In this document: piece after piece, positions 1 to 10,446 of the stretch | How positions within the stretch are numbered: position 1 is the stretch's first letter | Layout: every line of letters starts with the position of its first letter | Source of the DNA: JAUIIK01 sp963745675 | GTDB taxonomy: Bacteria; Chloroflexota; Chloroflexia; Thermomicrobiales; CFX8 | Length of the DNA stretch: 64,000 bases | Reading direction: 5' to 3' | Assembly: GCA_963745675.1 (NCBI GenBank) | Contig: CAVUYM010000022.1 | Span: 1-64,000, forward strand | Translations under genes and position numbers: made by a program | Notes under the pieces: model-generated | Database searches by the model: none | What the model saw: only the letters and a program-made list of their open reading frames with translations | Told to the model about the DNA's origin: nothing

Positions 1-1136
1 CAACTCCCCTTCCGCGAAGCGGGAGGGGCGGAAGTCGGAGAGGTCGACGCTCTGGAACTGGCCGTCGACGATCAATTCGGCCATCAGCAGGCCGATGGCT
101 GGTCCCTGCATGAAGCCGTGTCCGGAAAAGCCAGCGGCGACCGAGAAGTGCTCGATGCCCTCGACGTGACCGATGAGCGGATTGTTGTCCGGCGTGACTT
201 CGTAGAGCCCTGCCCAGCCGTTGCGGACGGTGGCGTTGGCAAAGATGGGTGCGCGTTCGACCAGCGCGTCGACGGTCTTCGTGAGCCAGGATTGGTCGAC
301 GCTCTTGTTCCAGGAGACTGGTTCATCAGGATCTGACATGCCGAAGAGGAATCCGCCACTCTCAGGATGGAAATAGACAGCCTTCTCAAATTCGATGGTG
401 AAGGGCGAAGCCGGAGAGACTTCGTCGAATGGGCCGGTGACCCAGGACATGCGTCGCAGCGGCACGACCGGAAGTTCGACGCCAGCCATCTCGCCCACAA
501 CACCAGTGAATGGACCTGCCGCGCAGATGATCTGTCCCGCCTCGATGCGCTGACTTCCAGCCCGTACCGCGACTGCCCGGCCAGCTTCGACATCGATACC
601 AGTCACTGCCGTCTCTTCAATGATTTTGACGCCTGCCCGCCGCGCAGCCTGGGCGAAGCCCATCGTGCTCGTGGACGTGTCGGCCCAGCCGTCGCGCGGG
701 CAGAAGGTTCCGCCGATGATGCCTTCGAGATTCACGACCGGATTGAGTTCTGCGATGTCCTGAGGAGTTACCCAGCGTGCTGGGACGCCCATCGACTGCT
801 GAAGCTCGAGATTCGCCCGGAATGGAGCGATGCTGGCTTCTTCCGGGCCAGCAGGAACAGATAGCCCTGTTGGCGAAAGTTGATGAATTGGCCGAAGCGC
901 TCCTCGAAGTTCTCCCAGTAATCGAAGCTGATCTCCATCAGTTCGATGTTGGCGCGTGTTGAGAATTGAAGCCGGATGCCGCCGGCAGCGTCGGCCGTCG
1001 AGCCACGACCGATGAAGTCCTTTTCGAGCACGACGACGTTGGTGACGCCTCGTTCGGCCAGGTGATAGGCGATCGAGCAGCCCATGATTCCGGCGCCGAT
1101 GATCACGACGTCAGCGCTAGCGGGAAGTTCCGTCAT
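1..1136 (-). CDS. FAD-dependent oxidoreductase, DAO family (frameshifted, cut by left edge)
   Basis: Probable cytosolic flavin oxidase of the D-amino-acid/sarcosine/glycine oxidase family, oxidising an amine or amino acid. The start at 1136 leads into the FAD-binding Rossmann motif IIGAGIMGCSIAYHLAERG at about residues 10-28. The far end, read up to the window edge, has the family's usual closing segment (GLLMAELIVDG, then SVDLSDFRPSRF). About 378 residues are visible, close to full length, but no stop lies inside the window. The frame shifts once near 838-850 (after LLARK), and the protein then continues as EASIAPFRAN. It is the last gene of a minus-strand run behind a methyltransferase and an M24 peptidase. 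The substrate cannot be read from the sequence. Confidence 0.85.
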
Positions 1137-1201
1137 TGAACGATGCCTTTTCGTTGCCGGCATAACACCGACGCGTGTGCCGAGGTTCGCGCTACAAGCC
1201 C

Positions 1202-2008
1202 TTACGACTCGACTGCTGATGTGGCGATCTCGATCGCGCGTTCCCAACTCAGCCCAGTTTGAGGCGCTGAATGCCCCTTGTAGCCGCCGTATATTGCGTG
1301 GCCGGCCTGCATCCAGAAACAGTCCGCGACATCGTATCCGGCCGCGACGATCCAGTTGAGCTGCTCGTGGAGTTTCGACGGCTTGTCCCAGTCGTCCTCA
1401 TCCGGGTAGCGGTAGAAATTCCACTCCTCGCTGGACGAAATCTTCGTAGTATGCGTCTGAGCCAACCAACTCGAACGATCGTTCCCTGGCCACGTTATCG
1501 TACAGACTGGCATACAGCTCGTTGGCTCGTGGATGGCTGGCAAGAATGATATCGGCGATCAGAAGCGCTGATGGTGAAGCGCAGCGTCGATAGGTTTCGT
1601 GGAAGAGTCGCGCTTTGCCTGGTCCGTCGAGGTGGTGGACGACGAGCGATGACATCACCGCTTGAGCGCCGTCGAGGTGAGGCAACCAGTCGTCAGAGAG
1701 CAGATCGAACTCTGAAACCGTAAATCTGTCGCCGAACGATGCCAGCCGCTCTCTGCTCGTTTCCCGCATCGCTGGCCGATCCATCCAGTGCGGTCACCCT
1801 GGCGTTGGGAAACGCTTCCAGCACTGCGCCGGCCAGCCGTCCCTCGCCCGAACCAAGCTCGACGACGCGAAATGAAGTCGTCGACGTTGAAGGGCAGGAG
1901 CATCAGCATCGCGGCGATCTGTTCGGCCCGGTGCGGTACGGCGATTGCAGCGATGCGCTGATAGGTGTCGGTCGCCTCTTCTGACCAGGTGACGCGCGGT
2001 TCGCTCAT
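1202..2008 (-). CDS. class I SAM-dependent methyltransferase (frameshifted)
   Basis: Small-molecule type methyltransferase of about 265 residues. It starts with MSEPRVTW at 2008. The SAM-binding motif I (VVELGSGEGRLAG) becomes readable only after a frame change near 1875. A motif IV-like stretch (AQAVMSSLVVHHLDG) and FHETYRRCASPSALLIADI follow in the second frame. A second shift near 1435 leads to the C-terminal part EEWNFYRYPDEDDWDK. The start lies 8 bases after the stop of the upstream M24 peptidase gene, behind a weak GAGG ribosome site, so the two are probably cotranscribed. The acceptor is unknown. The two shifts look like sequence errors, because all core motifs remain in order. Confidence 0.75.
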
Positions 2009-2015
2009 CGCTGCC

Positions 2016-3125
2016 TCACTTGACAATGACGATGTCGCGCGGGGCGTGGTTGAGGATTCAGCGCCGTCTTCGGTCACGACGAGAAGATCTTCGATGCGAA
2101 CGCCGAACTTGCCTTCGAGATAGATGCCCGGTTCGTCGGAGAAGGTCATGCCCGGTCTGTAGCGGCGTGTCGTTGCCACCGACCATATAGGGCTCTTCAT
2201 GGGTGTCGAGTCCCAGCCCGTGGCCAACGCGGTGAATGAAGTTCTCACCGTAGCCCGCGTCGGTAATAACGTCACGGGCGAGCTTGTCGACATCCTCGCA
2301 CGGCATGCCCGGCTTGACCCCATCCAGCACAGCACGGTTCGCCTTGCAGCACGATGTCGTATACCGCCCGGTACTCATCTGATGGTTCTCCGACATGGAC
2401 CATGCGGGTGACATCGGATGTGTAGTGTTGCCAGCGGCCTCCGAAGTCGAAGAGCACAGGCTCGCCCTCCTGAATGATCTTGTCGCTGGTGATGTAGTGC
2501 GGGGAAGCGCTGTTGGGCCCGAGCGGCCGAGATCATGAACGACGTCTGCAATCCGCGTTCGGTCATCAGGCGGGCGAGATCCTTTCCGACGTCGATTTCC
2601 GTGCGCCCGGCAAATTGCGTCGTCTCGACGAATTCCTGCCAGGCCGCGTCGGTTGCTTCCGAAGCGTGTCGCAGCAGCGCGATCTCGTGGTCGTCCTTGA
2701 CCATCCGTAGTTCGCGCAGGATGCCCGGTCGCCGATTGCCATGTCTCGGCGTCGATTTCATTCTGAAGACCGAGCAGAAATCCGGACCAGGTCTGGTCAT
2801 TGACCGCGATCTTCGCGCCCTTGCCACCTTCTACTATCCTGCCGACGAGCTCGATCGGCGATTCGGTCTCTGCCCAGACATGGATATCGAGCAGATCGCG
2901 ACGCTCGTTCAGGCGCATCGATTCCAGATGCGGGGCGACGATGAACGGCTCGCCATCCCTGGGTATGCCAAGCAGGGTAAGTCGCTCGGAGGCATGTGCC
3001 GCATAGCCGAGCAGATAGATGAGGTCGGAGGATGGCGTGACGAAGAGATAGTCGACGTCCCGAATGTTCATCTCGTGCTGCACGCGCTCTATGCGTGACT
3101 GGTATACCCGGTCGTTGTCTACCAT
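2016..3125 (-). CDS. M24 family metallopeptidase, Xaa-Pro aminopeptidase/creatinase-like (multiply frameshifted)
   Basis: Aminopeptidase P-like protein expected to cleave N-terminal residues before proline, or to act on a related small substrate, with two metal ions. The start is MVDNDRVYQSRIERV at 3125. The N-terminal creatinase domain includes DYLFVTPSSDLIYLLGY. The catalytic pita-bread domain shows the metal-ligand motifs in order: VLFDFGG and YTSDVTRM (Asp ligands), HRVGHGLGLDTHEEP (His), FSDEPGIYLEG (Glu) and GVRIED (final Glu). These lie in different frames, implying about five or six shifts between about 2700 and 2035. The protein probably ends in RDIVIVK with its stop at 2016. Either a heavily miscalled stretch or a decayed gene; the preserved ligands favour miscalls. 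Confidence 0.78.
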
Positions 3126-3227
3126 CAGTCGTCCTTTCGCCAGCTTTCGATCTCTTCCAGAGATTGTAGTGCAGCACGCGTGTTTCAATATCGTTTAGCA
3201 AGTAGTGAAGTGGGAAAGGCAGGTTGA

Positions 3228-4055
3228 ATGGAAATCCGGCCGGCACGGGAATCAGAGCTGACGGAGCTGGTCCGGATCCAGGAGCACGCATTGGGGCTCA
3301 CCGAACTGCTGGAACGCCTGAAACCCGGCGAAGTTCCCGCGATTGTACGCCACGGGTTTGAGAGTGGGCAGACTGTCGTTGCAGTCGAAGACAACCAGCT
3401 TTCCGGTTTTGCTGTTGGCTACGAGCGCGACGGAACGTGGTTTCTGGGCGAGTTCTTTGTCCGCCCGGATGCCCAGTCCGCCGGTATTGGGCAAGCGCTG
3501 CTTGCGAGCATCCAGCCGCCAGGGATTCCCTGTGCCACGATGGCGACGAGCGACTACCGCGCACAGGCACTCTACGCTCGGGCTGGGATGACACCGCTCT
3601 GGCCCTCTTTCAATTTGCGCGCGGAGATCAACGGGCTAAACCTTCCGGAGCTTGCTGTTGAGGCTATCGAATTGACGGTGGTTTCTCCGGCACTGCTATC
3701 GTGGGATTCGACGATTTCCGGGCGACAGCGACCGGAAGACCTCGCGTTTCTCATCGATGGTTGGCAAGGTGCGCTATTCTGGATAGAGCGAAATGGCGTC
3801 CGCATAGGATATGCGGGCATCGCTCGTCGCGGCAGCGGGCGCGTTTCTATCGGGCCTGTTGGGGTGCGGCTGGCGGCGGATGCGACAGCGGCGGTACTTG
3901 CGACGATTATCTGGGCGATAGGAAGTCTCGATTTGCGAGTGATTACGATTGACGTGCCGGGTCATCATCCAGCGCTCCAAACGCTTCTTCGTTGTGGATT
4001 TCGTATTCAGGATCAGAATCTCTTCTGTGCGTCTGACTCCGACGCGCTTCGGTGA
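3228..4055 (+). CDS. GNAT family N-acetyltransferase, two-domain
   Basis: Protein of 275 residues that looks like a tandem GNAT acetyltransferase. The first half has the acetyl-CoA binding motif A (FVRPDAQSAGIGQALL, about residues 76-91), followed by the YRAQALYARAGM segment typical of the family's C-terminal strand. The second half (from about residue 165) repeats the layout more weakly, with VSIGPVGVRLAADATAAVL and HHPALQTLLRCGF. It diverges from the M24 gene across about 100 bases. An AGGCAGG ribosome site precedes the ATG. The acceptor amine cannot be told; such two-domain proteins often have one degenerate domain. Confidence 0.8.
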   Translation: MEIRPARESELTELVRIQEHALGLTELLERLKPGEVPAIVRHGFESGQTVVAVEDNQLSGFAVGYERDGTWFLGEFFVRPDAQSAGIGQALLASIQPPGIPCATMATSDYRAQALYARAGMTPLWPSFNLRAEINGLNLPELAVEAIELTVVSPALLSWDSTISGRQRPEDLAFLIDGWQGALFWIERNGVRIGYAGIARRGSGRVSIGPVGVRLAADATAAVLATIIWAIGSLDLRVITIDVPGHHPALQTLLRCGFRIQDQNLFCASDSDALR

Positions 4056-4150
4056 CCCGACCCGATATCTGCCGCTAACACCGGCACTTTACTAACTTCA
4101 TACCACCGTCGCTCGACAAGGATAGTTCGAGGTGCTAAACCTCCGAGCCG

Positions 4151-5483
4151 GTGATGGTAGTCGATGACGACCGGAGGATGAGCTTGGCGATTCGCCGCCG
4201 ATTGAATTTCTATTACGGCTGGATAGTTCTGGCGATCGCGTTCTTGATCAGCTTCTTCAGCGCTGGGATCAACCAGGGCTTCGGCATATTCATCAAACCG
4301 ATGATCGACGATTACGGCTGGTCGCGGGCTGACATCTCCCTGTCGATCTCAATATTCGCGATCATGTCGGCGATCATTCCGCCGTTTGCCGGGCGTATCT
4401 CGGACCGCTATGGCCCGAGGAGCGTACTGACCATCGGCGTTGCGTTGAATGCGCTGGGCATGATTCTGATGGCGACGGCCAACAGCCTTGTTGAGGTCTA
4501 CATTTTCTACGGTGTCTTGATCGGCGCTGGCTTTGGATTCACCGGAATCGCGGCAACGACAGCCTTGCTCTCGCGCTGGTTCGTGCGACGACGTGGCCTG
4601 GCGTTGAGTATTGCGGCGGCGGGGCTCGGTACTGGGCAGCTGCTGCTTGCGCCGCTGACGACGCTGGTGATCATCCAGTTTTCATGGCAGACGGCCTTCG
4701 CAGTTGTTGGAATCGCGTCAGCTGTCGTCATCCCGCTCGTCTTTTTCCTCTTGAAGCAGAGCGCTCCTGCTGACGCGGATGAGGCACAAGTTAGCGGTGT
4801 TCCCCGCCCGCACCGCGACGCTCCCGACTGCATCACGAACGAGATGATCCGCAGCGACATGAACATCGCCTGGGGCTCGCGATCATTCTGGATGCTTGCC
4901 AGCGGGTTCATGGCCTGCGGCTTCACGATCTTCTTTCTCACTGCCCATCTGGTCCCGCTTGCGACCGACGCGGGCATCTCGGCTCAGCAGGCAGGGATAG
5001 CGCTGGGATTGACCGGTGGTACGAGCATTATTGCGAACCTCGGCATCGCAACGTTTACCGATCGCGTCAGTCGTAAATACATCCTTGCCGGGCTATATGC
5101 GATGCGTGGTGTGTCTATTCTGATGCTCTTCAACATTTCCGGAGCCGGGATGCTCTATGCCGCAGCGCTGCTCTTCGGTTTGTCGCGCGCAAACGCCCCA
5201 GTTGTCGCGGCATCAATCATCGACCACTTTGGCCGCCGGGCCGTTGGATCGCTTGTCGGCAATTTGTTCATGTACCACCAGTTCTTCGCGGCCGCGGGAG
5301 CATTCGCTGGTGGTTTCGTCTACGACACCTTCGGGAGCTACAACATCATGCTGATTATCGCTGTTTGTCGCGATGATCAACGCGACGGTCGCGAGTCTAT
5401 TCGTGAAAGATCCAGACCGCGACGCTATCGGCTCCATTGTTCCGGGCATAGATCGTCTCACTCCGATAGCTTCAGGAGACTAG
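4151..5483 (+). CDS. MFS transporter, oxalate/formate antiporter (OFA)-like (frameshift near the 3' end)
   Basis: Twelve-helix major facilitator carrier, probably for a monocarboxylate or other organic acid. The N terminus (FYYGWIVLAIAFLISFFSAG followed by NQGFGIFIKPM) is typical of the OFA/monocarboxylate group, and the loop motif GRISDRYGPRS is present. The frame shifts near 5362; the continuing frame gives FVAMINATVASLFVKDPDRD and stops at 5481-5483. That stop overlaps by four bases the stop of the convergent sensor gene. The start is GTG at 4151 or ATG at 4154; MSLAIRRRL at 4178 is also possible. The substrate is not determined. Confidence 0.85.
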
Positions 5484-8054
5484 CCGGTCTGCGGGTCGGC
5501 GTGAGCGGAGCGTGCCAGTTTTGCCTGGTTGCGTCCCGCGTGTTTTGCGGCATAGGTAGCCTTGTCGGCTGCACTCAGCAGTTCCCTGGCCGAAACGCCG
5601 TGACCAGGGTAAATGGCTGCGCCAATAGAAACCGTCAACGCTACAGATTCCCCGGTTGAGATTTCGAATGAACGACCACCAACAGAGGCGCACAGACGGC
5701 GGGCTATCAGCATTGCTGCTTTGGCGTCGGTGTCCGGGAGCAGCACAACGAACTCATCCCCGGCATAGCGGGCAAGCAGATCCTGCTGCCTCAACTTATC
5801 GGCCAGGCGCTGACTGGCCGCGATAAGCACCGCGTCGCCTTCGAGATGTCCGAAGCGGTCATTGATCTGTTTGAATCCATCCAGATCCATCACCATCACT
5901 GCGAATGGTCGTTTGTCGCGCTGTGAGCGTTCAAGGTCAGATGCGAAGCGTTCCTGGAAGTGGCGGTGGTTCGGCAACTGCGTCATTGGATCGATATACG
6001 CCATGCGGCGCGCCTCTTGATACATGCGTGCGTTGTCGAGCACAACTCCGGCATGTTGGGCGAACATCTGGAGCATTGTCAGATCCTGATGAGCTAAATT
6101 CCGGTCCGTTGATCCGATGACAATGAGGATTCCCAGAATACGGCCGTCCCTGGCGATGGGCACGACGACGAGCGAGTTCCCATCTGGAAACGCATCCAAC
6201 CCCAGGCCGGACTGCGCAGACACGTCGGGAACAAAAAGCGGATCGCCAGTTTGTGCCACTCGACCTATGGACGACATGGCTACAGGGATGTGGACCAACC
6301 GTTCTAGCGCGATACCGTGTGCCGCCTTAGGCTGGACAAATTGCCCTTCCAACAGGCCAGCGATGACATAGCGATAGTCGAAGTTGCTGCCAAGAGTGTC
6401 AACGATGCGCCGTAAAGCTTCATCGACATCGAGTGTGCTCGTGACGATCGTCGAGACCTGGTGTAATGCCTCGACAGCTTGCCGAGTCGAACGTTCAGAG
6501 GAGAGTAGGGCCTGATTTTCAAATGCAATACCAAGATGCCGGGCTATGATCTGAAGCACTTCGAGATCTGCATCGTCAAGCGGGCGTTCAACGCCTGATT
6601 CGACGTTGATGATGCCAATAACGTTTCCGGAGGCTCGGATCGGCACGCATATTTCAGAGCGCGCGTTCCAGCCTGTGTCGAGATAGTCGAGATCATTGCG
6701 AACATCGTAAATGATCTCAGCCCGGCCCGATTGAAACACGCGGCCAATGACCCCATGGTGGGTGTTGTTGATGCTGGAAAACCCTCTGATCGGCGGCATT
6801 GGCACGTTCGTTGATGCGAGCGAAAATTTGAGACGACCATTGTCTACCAGGCCGATGCCGACGAGCTGGAATGCGAAGCGGCTTGCGATCTCTCGGGCCA
6901 CTTCCGGAATAGCCTGTTGAATCATCGTTCTCTCGGCAATAAGGGTGACGAGGCTGTCGACCAGTCGCAACTGGTGGTTGCGGCGCTCGACTTCGTAGAG
7001 GCGACGGAAGTTGGCCAGGACGAGTCCGATACTCTCGGCAAGCATCATTAGCGTGCTGAGATCTTCGACGACGAGCGCCCGTCCGCCGCCGCTTGCGGCG
7101 CTGAATACCCCCGCGATCACACCGTTGATCCGAAGCGGTACGCAGATGAGCTGACGCACCTCAAAGGGGTAGGTCGCTTGGTCGTCATCCAGTTGGGGCG
7201 CGTTGAAGAATTTGGGCACCCCGTCACGAATAACCACTCCTGCGATATCCGACCCACGGCTCGTCGTCGCTACCACTGAATGGCGCTTTACCGCATCTCG
7301 GTAGGTGCGGAAATAGTTGATCTCTTGATCGTCACTCAAGCCCAGCCGCACGGCGTCGTAGTCGAACACATCGGCGATGTCGTCGAAGATATCCTTGCCG
7401 CCGTCGACGAGTCCGTCGTGCCGGATAATGCGAGCGGTCAGATTCTGGAGTTTGATCAAGCGGTCAAGATGAGAGCGCTCCGAAGCGACCTGAGATGCTG
7501 CCCGCAGTCGTGCGCCTACAATCAATCCCGACGATAGAAAGCTTCTGGCGCAGGTCAGTATCGCCAAGCTGATCGTGAGTTCCAAAAGAGGCGATCGCAA
7601 CCGTACCGTGTTCTGACGTGATGACCGGGAGCAAATAGGCCCAGAGATCGCTTCGATCTTCAAGGCCCAGAATACGGCGTTCGATTGCGGCGCCGACAGC
7701 GACCATCACGTCCACTTCGGACTCGAGATGCTGAAAGACGGAGTCACCTCGGACGACACCGGACGAGTCAGGTGATTCCGGTGCCGACAGCCCGTTGTAG
7801 TGGACTCGGTCGTCCTCGATACGTGCAATCGCAACCGCAGGCAAGCGAAACGATCGTCGCATCTCGGCGGCAACGTCATCGAGCGAACTATCTGCATCGT
7901 AATTCTCAACCAAAGTTTCGAGCACGTTGATGAGTGCGTTGCTGTCCACGGCTATTACCCCAATGGATTCGGCGTGCGCGAGAGGCGAGAGCATATTGGA
8001 TTGAGGAGAGTAGTTGCCACTCACTGTATCTGCCCCTAAAGTGCATACTTGCAT
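5480..8054 (-). CDS. multi-GAF sensor diguanylate cyclase (frameshifted)
   Basis: Signalling protein of about 850 residues with an N-terminal GAF-like sensor region, then about three more GAF domains and a C-terminal GGDEF domain that would make cyclic di-GMP from two GTP. The GGDEF part begins at YIDPMTQLPNHRHFQERF and carries DLDGFKQINDRFGH and the active-site loop YAGDEFVVLLPD, so the signature is AGDEF, a variant known from active cyclases. The frame shifts near 7530, between LRQKLSIVGI and VGARLRAASQVA. No membrane helices stand out, so it is probably cytosolic. The start at 8054 (MQVCTLGAD) is tentative. An HD-GYP protein at 15710 could provide the opposing activity. Confidence 0.85.
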
Positions 8055-8250
8055 GACAATCAGGCACGACCTCAGTGTGAATAATCCTACCCATGACCAT
8101 TTCTCTACAACATCGCCCGAAAGTACGGATGCAATCAGGACTGGAGGGAGAGTGTCCGGACGCTCTCGCCGAGCCGCGAGTCGCCGGTGCGGTACCATCC
8201 TGTTGAATGTCGAGTCGACGGCGAAATTGACAGGAAGGCAACGATAGATT

Positions 8251-8679
8251 ATGTCTGGGGACAAGCAGCGCATCCGGATATCGACCGGTAATCAATATGA
8301 AGTGAGCGTGGGCTACTCCAGAGCTGTAAAGGTCGGCGACCACGTGTACGTCTCTGGTACGACGGCAATTACCGCTGACGGGACGATCGTTGGAGAAAAT
8401 GATCCATACGCGCAAACACGCCAGACGTTGGCAACTATTCGCTGGGCGCTGGAGCAGGCCGGAGCGACGATGGACGATATCGTTCGCTATCGGGTCTATC
8501 TGACCCGTATCGAAGACACGCCTGAGGTGAGCCGCGCTCTGGCGGAGACGTTCCAGCCGATCCGGCCCGCAAACACGCTTCTAGCGGTAGCTGCACTGGC
8601 CGATCCACGCATGTTGATCGAAATCGATGCCGACGCGGTCATTGGCTCAGCGTCGCCAATCGAGGATACTGCCGAGTGA
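8251..8679 (+). CDS. RidA/YjgF/TdcF family enamine/imine deaminase
   Basis: Protein of 142 residues with the RidA fold, expected to hydrolyse reactive enamine/imine intermediates from PLP enzymes to ketoacids. The N terminus has YSRAVKVGDHVYVSGT, and the C-terminal part has DIVRYRVYLTRIED and RPANTLLAVAALADPRMLIE, with the conserved arginine replaced by the usual subfamily variation. An AGGAAGG ribosome site lies about 12 bases before the ATG. The stop overlaps the GTG start of the next gene by four bases (GTGA), so translation of the two is probably coupled. Confidence 0.9.
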   Translation: MSGDKQRIRISTGNQYEVSVGYSRAVKVGDHVYVSGTTAITADGTIVGENDPYAQTRQTLATIRWALEQAGATMDDIVRYRVYLTRIEDTPEVSRALAETFQPIRPANTLLAVAALADPRMLIEIDADAVIGSASPIEDTAE

Positions 8680-9863
8680 CGCGCCAACTAGTTGACAGCG
8701 CCAGCTACGACGTCCGCGACCCGAAGCTGCCTGGAAATTCGCTGATGGACGCAATCTTCAACCGGCGTTTGATGTCGTGGAGTGATCGCGGTGGAGCGAG
8801 CATGCTTCTTGGTGATTGCTGGGCCGAACGCTGCAGCCACTACCTGGATTCGGAAGTCGGCCAAAGCGTGCCAATTCCGGGAGGTGGGAACTTCCTGTTG
8901 CGTCTGGTGCTGCGTCTGGATGACAACCCCGCCGTTGAAAGGGAAGCCAATCTCAATCAGCTGGAAAATCCAGACTTCTTCCTCGTAGGGAGCGCCGAGA
9001 AGGGTGAAACGGTAGTTCAGGCCGCTGACGCCAAATTCGCCGCAGACCGGATCAAGGAAAGTCAGGTCAGTGTTGGCGCCGTTGAAGATCTCCTGAAGAT
9101 CCCCAAAAGCGGCGCGACCCGGACGCTCCTGATCGAGGCGATCGAAGGCATTTCGAGCGGCGAGATCGTCGTCGTTCCGGGCGTGTTTCTCAGCCCACTC
9201 TCTCAGTTCACCGAGGCGTTGCTCCAGCGTGCAAATCGCAGCCGCCGCGACACCGCTTCCGAAGAGATACTCGTGAAGGTACCGGTCGATCCCGGCGAGC
9301 TTTTTGATTCGGCGGAGCAGGCGCGTCTCGTGCCAACGCTGGCACGGCTGGACCAACTGCCGGTCAGCCCGCGTGAGAATTTGCTGGCTGCCGTTTACTA
9401 TCTGCGCACCAGCTGCGCCTGTTTTCATCTCTGGAATGAGCAAACACGGCCATATTTCGAGGCGCAGTCTGAGCCAGAAGCGCCGGAAACGGGACTGATA
9501 GCGGCGGAAGTCTCTCGCCGTGTTGCGTCTGCATCATCGGCATACGGAATGTTGGTTGCCTGGCATCGGGAATTGCGTGAAATCGTTTCTGCTCGCAAAG
9601 TGATCGCTGACGCGATATCCCTACCAGTCGGAGTGGATGAGATTCGCTCTGCGGTCGGAAACGGCGCGAACATGAAAGCCGAGGCCCGGCGAGTCCGCGG
9701 CATTTTGGAGCGTTCCTATCGCGATCGCTTGATCGAAGCAATGGGCCCTATCTATCCCGACGATCCACGGCCAATAAAGGATATCGTCAACGACATCCGG
9801 GTCGTTTCCCGCGAGTTGCGGCCGGAATTGGTAAGCGACCTTGCGGCCTTACGCGCAACCTAG
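8676..9863 (+). CDS. conserved hypothetical protein with possible PD-(D/E)XK-like core
   Basis: Protein of 395 residues that I do not recognise as a named family. Residues 99-120 contain a Pro-Asp (P99-D100), a hydrophobic strand FFLVG, then a second strand ending D118-A-K120. This spacing and layout resemble the PD-(D/E)XK nuclease core as seen in TM0106/RecB-type proteins. Q130 in ESQVSVGAVEDLL could be the trailing Gln. The rest is alpha-rich (for example MKAEARRVRGILERSYRDRL) without signal peptide or membrane helices. It starts with GTG overlapping the RidA stop. The nuclease idea is inference from one motif; the protein may instead be a non-catalytic relative. Confidence 0.7.
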   Translation: MTRQLVDSASYDVRDPKLPGNSLMDAIFNRRLMSWSDRGGASMLLGDCWAERCSHYLDSEVGQSVPIPGGGNFLLRLVLRLDDNPAVEREANLNQLENPDFFLVGSAEKGETVVQAADAKFAADRIKESQVSVGAVEDLLKIPKSGATRTLLIEAIEGISSGEIVVVPGVFLSPLSQFTEALLQRANRSRRDTASEEILVKVPVDPGELFDSAEQARLVPTLARLDQLPVSPRENLLAAVYYLRTSCACFHLWNEQTRPYFEAQSEPEAPETGLIAAEVSRRVASASSAYGMLVAWHRELREIVSARKVIADAISLPVGVDEIRSAVGNGANMKAEARRVRGILERSYRDRLIEAMGPIYPDDPRPIKDIVNDIRVVSRELRPELVSDLAALRAT

Positions 9864-9958
9864 TCGGGCTCGGGTTAGCGGGCCAAGTACAATCGATGGT
9901 GTACATCGAACGCTGCTCTGTAGAAGTTCAACAGAGGAAAGTCGAGTAAGGAAACGCA

Positions 9959-10441
9959 ATGTCGCCGACACTGACGCTCTATGCACGAGACATCATGACG
10001 ACCGATGTTCGAACTGTCGAAGGCTCAACCTCTGTTGAGTCCGCTGCGCGGATCATGTTTGAACAATCCATCTCGGGTATCCCTGTTGTTGACGAAAACG
10101 AGCGGATCATTGGAGTTGTATCCGAGTTTGACGTGCTTGCCAAAGGCGGCGACTCAGTCAGTGACATCATGACTCGCTCAGTGATTACTGTTGGCGAAGA
10201 CACTGATCCAGAGACAATCGCCCGCATGCTCATCGAGCAGCATATTCGACGTCTGCCGGTTGTCCGGGACGGGAAAGTCGTCGGGATCATTTCCCGCTCA
10301 GATCTGGTGCGTTTATTTGCGCTCACGCGTTGGTCCTGCGAATCCTGTGGTTACTACACGCGCGGCTTCGAGCGCCTGACGCTCTGTCCGAAATGTGGGA
10401 GTCAGACGATCATTCTCGAACGCGAACCGCCAGGGATGTAA
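9959..10441 (+). CDS. tandem CBS domain protein with C-terminal zinc ribbon
   Basis: Protein of 160 residues with two CBS domains (about residues 7-62 and 65-122; markers ARDIMTTDVRTV and VSDIMTRSVITV), forming a Bateman module that normally senses adenine nucleotides. The tail holds two CxxC pairs, C127-ESC130 and C143-PKC146, as in a rubredoxin-like zinc ribbon. The pairing suggests a ligand-sensing protein with a small metal-binding or nucleic-acid/protein-binding knuckle. An AAGGA ribosome site precedes the ATG. It ends 5 bases before the next gene. The partner or target is unknown. Confidence 0.88.
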   Translation: MSPTLTLYARDIMTTDVRTVEGSTSVESAARIMFEQSISGIPVVDENERIIGVVSEFDVLAKGGDSVSDIMTRSVITVGEDTDPETIARMLIEQHIRRLPVVRDGKVVGIISRSDLVRLFALTRWSCESCGYYTRGFERLTLCPKCGSQTIILEREPPGM

Positions 10442-10446
10442 CCAGG

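Noticed and set aside
8688..9443. Open frame of about 251 codons on the minus strand within the gene after ridA
   Set aside because: No motif or ribosome site; it is antisense to a coherent plus-strand protein.
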